Shown here: one piece after another, positions 5,593-9,430 of the stretch | Layout of the letters: every line of letters begins with the position of its first letter | Numbering within the stretch: the first letter of the stretch is position 1 | DNA from: an uncultured Prevotella sp. | GTDB lineage: Bacteria; Bacteroidota; Bacteroidia; Bacteroidales; Bacteroidaceae | NCBI GenBank assembly: GCA_900770025.1 | Contig: CAAGIW010000006.1 | Location: forward strand, 1-9,430 | DNA: 9,430 bases | Direction: 5' to 3' | Position numbers and translations under genes: made by a program | Notes under the pieces: generated by a model | Told to the model about the DNA's origin: nothing | Seen by the model: the letters and a program-made list of their open reading frames with translations, nothing else | Databases searched by the model: none

Positions 5593-8375
5593 AAAGCCAT
5601 TCCTCATATACACTCAGACATCTGACAAGTATGCTGTTCATTGCCTGCGCCTTGGCGTGGTGCATCCCCACTGGCAGCACGGCAGCCATCCGCGCACAGC
5701 AGATGGACAAATACACAAAGTCGAACCCGCTCGTGGTGGTGATGGACTGGGAATGCAGGCCCTACGAATACCGCAACAACAACGGGGAACCCTATGGATA
5801 CGACGTGGATGTGGTGAGCGAAGTGCTCGACAACTTGGACATTCCCTTCATCATCGTGATGAAAGACTGGCAGAGCGCCATGAAAATGTTCGGACAGAAG
5901 AAGGCCGACATCATCATATCGAAGAACAAGTTGCCCTACCCCAACCTGTACTACGGACAGACCCGATTAGCCAACTATCAAGAGGGAATAGCCTTTCGCA
6001 CAGACGAAGAGGTGCCCTCTGACTACAAAGCCATGGGTGCAAGCCACAAAGTGGGATTCAAAAACAAGGATTATGTGGTGAATATGGAAAAGCACTTGAA
6101 CACAAAGTTCGAGCATCCCGTCATAGCTTCGCCGCAACACGGACTGCACCAGTTGGCGAGGAAAGAGATTGATTACTACATCTGCGGTGCCAACACGCTG
6201 AAATGGATTATCCGGGAAATGAAGATAGAAAACGTGGAGGTGGTATCTACGGGTATGCCCTCCATACCGCTCAACTTCACCACCCACAGCAAGGAACTGT
6301 GCGACCTGCTCGACGACCAGTTTGCACGCTTGGACCAAGCCGGCAAAATCAAGAAGATTGCCAACAAGTGGTTCCACCCCGAAATCTACGAGCGCGATGC
6401 TTCGCCCATCGTCATCTACTTGGTGGCAGGGGCATTGGTGGTACTGCTGATTCACCTGGCAATGAATCACATCATCAGCACCCGCATCAAGAGGCGCACC
6501 GCAACCATCAGAGAACAGAACAAACTGTTGGCCAAGGCCCTGGAACTGTCGAACAACTATGTGGTGAGGCACAACTTTGCCACGCACACCATACACAACA
6601 TCTATGGCAATCTGGTGCCGCAGGAAGGCATCAGGCACGACGACTATCTGAGCAGGGTGCATCCCGACGACCGCGGCGAAATGCTGCAATACTCGGCTGA
6701 CATGAAGAGCGGAAGGATAAACAACAAGGAGAACAACTACAGGTACAACATGGGCACGCCGGAACAACCCGAATGGCACGCCCTGAAGGTGCAGAGCATC
6801 AGCGAGACAGACCCCCACGGACAACTCACTGCCAGCATCTCTACCATCATGGACATCACCGAAGAGCAGCAGGCCATGGAGGCCAACGAGAAGCTCACGG
6901 AGAAATACATGAACATCTTTGAGCAGTCTATCGTGGGACTGTCGCTCTATGACAATACGGGAAAACTCATCTCGGTGAACGCCACCATGCGCCGCATCTT
7001 CCACTTTGAGAACGATGAAGACAGCTTCTACTTCGACCTCAACCTATACGACCTGCCCTTCCTCAAGAACGATGTGAAGCGCGATGCCCCCGTCAACATG
7101 CACTTCTGCACCCAGATACACATCCCCGAGCGCAAGATGTTCGACTATTTAGAAATCAAGATGCGCCCCATCAAGGACGAAATGGGACAACTGAAGTTTG
7201 TGATGCTCACCGCACGCAACATCACCGAAGACTACAAATTGTATAAGGAGAGCAAGGTGAACGAGAAGCGCTTGGCATCGGTGAACAAGAAGGTGAAGCA
7301 GTATGAGGCCAACATGCGCTACCTGATGGAGGTGAACAACATGAGGGTGTGGCGCTCGTCATTAGTGACCAAGGAGGTGGCCTACTTCAAAGACCTGTAC
7401 CATTATGAATACAAATTCACCTTCGAGGAGTTTATGAGCAAGGTGGTGGGCGATGTGCGCGACGACCGTTTGCAAGACATGATGCACCCCAACGAAGACA
7501 CCAAGGCACTGTACAAGTCGCTCATCTCGGCCAAGAACCTGTTTGTCAACGACGACAAGGTGCACTGGTACAACGTGAACAGTATTCCCGAACGCGACGC
7601 CGAGGGCACCGTGATAGGCTACTTTGGACTGATACGCGACGTGACCACGCTGATGGAGAAGCAGACAGAACTGCGCAACGAGACCTACAGGGCCAACGAG
7701 TCGGGCAAGCAGAAGAGTGCCTTCCTCGCCAACATGACCCACGAGATACGCACCCCGCTCAATGCCATCGTGGGCTTCTGCGACCTACTGCAGGCCATCG
7801 ACGCCCCCGAAGAGCGCAAGGAGTTCACCCGCATCATACGCAACAACTGCGACATGCTGCTGCAACTCATCAACGATATCCTCGACATATCCACCATGGA
7901 CAGCAACAACCAGGTGCTGCAACCGCACGATGTGGATTTCTCCATTGCTTTCAATGATATATGCACCACCTTGGCCACCCGTGTGGTGACGCCCGGAGTG
8001 CAGTATATCTGCGACAACCCCTATTCCACCTATCCCACAGTGATGGACAGCGGACGCATACAGCAGGTCATCACCAACTTTGTGACCAATGCCGTGAAAT
8101 ACACCCAGCAGGGATATATTAAGGTGGGCTACAGGGAAGAGAACAACGGACTGTACATCTACTGCGAGGACACGGGCACGGGCATTCCCAAAGACAAGTG
8201 CGAAAAGGTGTTCGACCGCTTCGTGAAACTCAACGACTTTATTCAAGGTACAGGACTGGGTCTGAGCATCTGCAAGGCCATCATAGACCAGTGCCACGGC
8301 AAGATAGGCGTGAACTCCGAGGAGGGGCAGGGCTCCACCTTCTGGATATGGATACCCTGTCCGAGAAAGAAGTAA
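5589..8375 (+). CDS. Venus-flytrap sensor histidine kinase with PAS repeats (second of tandem pair)
   Basis: This is a 928-residue paralogue of the preceding gene with the same order of domains, probably from an old duplication because similarity is patchy outside the catalytic core. An N-terminal signal segment (about 11-34) precedes a periplasmic solute-binding family 3 domain (about 47-266, starting VVVMDWECRPYEY and ending NKWFHPE). One membrane segment lies at about 272-295. Three PAS domains follow (about 318-427, 440-550, 575-690; endings MDITEE, ARNITED, IRDVTT; the first has VHPDDRGEM). HisKA has FLANMTHEIRTPLNA with H718, and the ATPase domain has TNAVKY (N834), EDTGTGIP, VFDRFVKLND and GTGLGLSICK. 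The core looks active. It also ends right after the ATPase domain, with no receiver. The canonical ligand-binding Arg and Asp are missing here too. Overlap with the first kinase favours equal synthesis, and the two could form heterodimers. That is inference. Confidence 0.96.
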   Translation: MKSHSSYTLRHLTSMLFIACALAWCIPTGSTAAIRAQQMDKYTKSNPLVVVMDWECRPYEYRNNNGEPYGYDVDVVSEVLDNLDIPFIIVMKDWQSAMKMFGQKKADIIISKNKLPYPNLYYGQTRLANYQEGIAFRTDEEVPSDYKAMGASHKVGFKNKDYVVNMEKHLNTKFEHPVIASPQHGLHQLARKEIDYYICGANTLKWIIREMKIENVEVVSTGMPSIPLNFTTHSKELCDLLDDQFARLDQAGKIKKIANKWFHPEIYERDASPIVIYLVAGALVVLLIHLAMNHIISTRIKRRTATIREQNKLLAKALELSNNYVVRHNFATHTIHNIYGNLVPQEGIRHDDYLSRVHPDDRGEMLQYSADMKSGRINNKENNYRYNMGTPEQPEWHALKVQSISETDPHGQLTASISTIMDITEEQQAMEANEKLTEKYMNIFEQSIVGLSLYDNTGKLISVNATMRRIFHFENDEDSFYFDLNLYDLPFLKNDVKRDAPVNMHFCTQIHIPERKMFDYLEIKMRPIKDEMGQLKFVMLTARNITEDYKLYKESKVNEKRLASVNKKVKQYEANMRYLMEVNNMRVWRSSLVTKEVAYFKDLYHYEYKFTFEEFMSKVVGDVRDDRLQDMMHPNEDTKALYKSLISAKNLFVNDDKVHWYNVNSIPERDAEGTVIGYFGLIRDVTTLMEKQTELRNETYRANESGKQKSAFLANMTHEIRTPLNAIVGFCDLLQAIDAPEERKEFTRIIRNNCDMLLQLINDILDISTMDSNNQVLQPHDVDFSIAFNDICTTLATRVVTPGVQYICDNPYSTYPTVMDSGRIQQVITNFVTNAVKYTQQGYIKVGYREENNGLYIYCEDTGTGIPKDKCEKVFDRFVKLNDFIQGTGLGLSICKAIIDQCHGKIGVNSEEGQGSTFWIWIPCPRKK

Positions 8376-8434
8376 GGAGACGGGATGCCATCCATTCACC
8401 AAGGTTTTGCTGATACCACCTAAACAACTATTCA

Positions 8435-9307
8435 ATGATGCAGAAAAGCCAATACCTTGTAGCAAACGAGCATGACCTGAAATGGGGACTCACCATCAGT
8501 ACGGTGGGCTATGAGGAGATTGCCCCCGGCGATCCCTATCCCACCCACGGACATGCCGACGGTTATTACTTCAATGTAGAGACTGGACGCGAACTGAACG
8601 AATACCAACTGCTGTACATCGTGGAGGGCGAGGGAGTGTTTCGGAGCGAGCACTATCCCGAAACGAAAGTGTGCGAGGGCGACATGTTCCTACTCTTTCC
8701 CAAGGAGCGGCACAGCTATCATCCCCTGTCCACCTGCGGATGGAAGAAATACTGGATAGGTTTCAAGGGTAGGAACATCGACGACCGCGTGGCCGCCGGC
8801 TTTCTGAGCACCAAGAAGCCCATCTATCACATCGGCTATTCTGCCGAGATGGTGCACCTTTACAAAACTGCCTACGACACGGCGCTGCAAGAGGCTGCCT
8901 ATGTGCAGCAGATGCTGGCGGGCATTGTGAACCACATGCTGGGCATCATGTATGCCATGGAGCGCAACATCCAACTCAACAAGAAATACTCGCACGTGGA
9001 TATGATCAACCGCGCCCGACTGCGCATCCGCGAGGCGGTGGAAAGCAACCTCACCATCCAGCAGATAGCGGAAGAACTGGGCATGAGCTACTCTAACTTC
9101 CGCAAGCTTTTCAAGGAATACACGGGCATGTCGCCCGCACTGTACCAGCAGGACCTGAAACTGCAGCGTGCCAAGGAGCTGCTGACCGCCTCGGACATGA
9201 GTATCAAGGAGATTGCCTACCGGCTCAACTTCGATTCGCCCGACTACTTCTCTGCCAAGTTCAAGATAAAGACAGGCCGAAAGCCCAGCGAGATGCGACA
9301 GCACTGA
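8435..9307 (+). CDS. AraC/XylS-family transcriptional regulator
   Basis: This is a 290-residue DNA-binding regulator of usual length. The N-terminal part (about 20-115) is a cupin-like AraC ligand-binding domain, with THGHADGYYF, ELNEYQLLYIVEGEG and FLLFPKERHSYHP. The C-terminal part (about 190-288) has two helix-turn-helix units, LTIQQIAEELGMSYSNFRKL (207-226) and SIKEIAYRLNFDSPDYFSAK (256-275), and ends KTGRKPSEMR. Such proteins usually bind a small molecule, often a sugar, through the cupin domain. It has no receiver domain, so direct control by phosphorylation is not expected. It lies 59 bases after the second flytrap kinase with no promoter seen in the gap, so it is probably co-transcribed. 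That gap holds a small palindrome (GGATG-C-CATCC at 8383-8393). A second ATG at 8438 is an equally possible start. Target genes are probably outside the window. Confidence 0.95.
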   Translation: MMQKSQYLVANEHDLKWGLTISTVGYEEIAPGDPYPTHGHADGYYFNVETGRELNEYQLLYIVEGEGVFRSEHYPETKVCEGDMFLLFPKERHSYHPLSTCGWKKYWIGFKGRNIDDRVAAGFLSTKKPIYHIGYSAEMVHLYKTAYDTALQEAAYVQQMLAGIVNHMLGIMYAMERNIQLNKKYSHVDMINRARLRIREAVESNLTIQQIAEELGMSYSNFRKLFKEYTGMSPALYQQDLKLQRAKELLTASDMSIKEIAYRLNFDSPDYFSAKFKIKTGRKPSEMRQH

Positions 9308-9321
9308 GAGTGAAGGGTCTC

Positions 9322-9430
9322 TTTTAAATGAAGAGTGAAGAATGAAGAATGAAGAATCTTTTAAATGAAGAGTGAAGAATGAAGAATGAAGAATATTTTA
9401 AATGAAGAGTGAAGAATGAAGAATCTTTTA
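9322..9430. repeat. Nested tandem repeat built from a TGAAGA heptamer
   Basis: Units begin with TTTTAA at 9322, 9359 and 9396, giving two 37-base units and one 30-base unit, with a new TTTTA starting at 9426 at the window edge. Each full unit is TTTTAA, then heptamers ATGAAGA, GTGAAGA, ATGAAGA, ATGAAGA, then ATC or ATA. The third unit lacks one ATGAAGA. The GTGAAGA variant is always second. A decayed heptamer (GTGAAGG, 9310-9316) lies just after the AraC stop, so the array starts almost at the gene's end. It is non-coding and continues to the right of the window. Similar GAAGAATGAAGAAT runs are, from memory, common between genes in Prevotella and relatives. Confidence 0.9.

Noticed and set aside
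5634..5650. Lipobox-like F-I-A-C at residues 17-20 of the second flytrap kinase
   Set aside because: The -3 residue is Phe rather than the usual Leu, and the protein has a later membrane segment with a cytoplasmic kinase. An ordinary signal segment is more likely.
5967..7004. Long minus-strand open frame of 345 codons inside the second flytrap kinase gene
   Set aside because: It lies wholly opposite a well-supported kinase gene. Its translation is rich in His, Val and Gln with no recognisable domain, as expected for the antisense of this codon usage.
8383..8393. Palindrome GGATG-C-CATCC in the gap before the AraC gene
   Set aside because: The arms are five bases with a one-base centre, too tight for a hairpin and too short to call an operator without conservation data.
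9306..9325. GAGA-8-TCTC stem followed by TTTT at the AraC stop, as a terminator
   Set aside because: The stem is only four base pairs and lies partly in a decayed copy of the repeat. Not strong enough to call.
9322..9430. Possible CRISPR array
   Set aside because: The units are contiguous and nearly identical, with no unique spacers. It is a simple tandem repeat.

Overview
The window looks like Bacteroidales chromosome, most likely Prevotella or a close relative. The reasons are the Bacteroidetes-type promoters (a TTG-like -33 element plus TAnnTTTG at -7), the near absence of Shine-Dalgarno sequences before clear start codons, the A/T-rich intergenic DNA beside G/C-richer genes, and the PAS-rich sensor kinases next to an AraC regulator. 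The species assignment is inference. The whole window is signal transduction: five confident genes, all on the + strand, with no enzyme, transporter or RNA gene recognised.

Layout. Positions 1-393 hold no confident gene. They carry a possible decayed minus-strand reading frame leaving the left edge, a 35-residue minus-strand ORF with a strong AGGAGG site, a second promoter-like motif followed by a hairpin, and the likely promoter of the first gene. Positions 394-2573 are a two-component pair: an OmpR/PhoB-type response regulator and a membrane HisKA kinase with a PhoR-like sensor region. A possible terminator and a good promoter separate this pair from a second unit at 2773-9307. That unit has two tandem kinases (939 and 928 residues) joined by a 4-base ATGA overlap, then 59 bases later a 290-residue AraC-family regulator. 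The window ends in tandem repeats built from a TGAAGA-type heptamer.

How the genes may work together. Each large kinase has a signal peptide, one periplasmic Venus-flytrap domain of the bacterial solute-binding family 3 type, one membrane segment, about three PAS domains and a complete HisKA/HATPase core. Neither has a receiver domain and the AraC protein has none either, so no phosphate acceptor is encoded inside that unit. The nearest receiver is the PhoB-like regulator of the separate upstream pair. The arrangement resembles a Bacteroides hybrid two-component system taken apart, with sensors and AraC output on separate proteins and the receiver missing. Both flytrap domains also appear to lack the Arg and Asp that normally clamp amino acids, while sharing a K-W-x-I-R-x4-E-x8-M-P patch. 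These are the most interesting features of the window.
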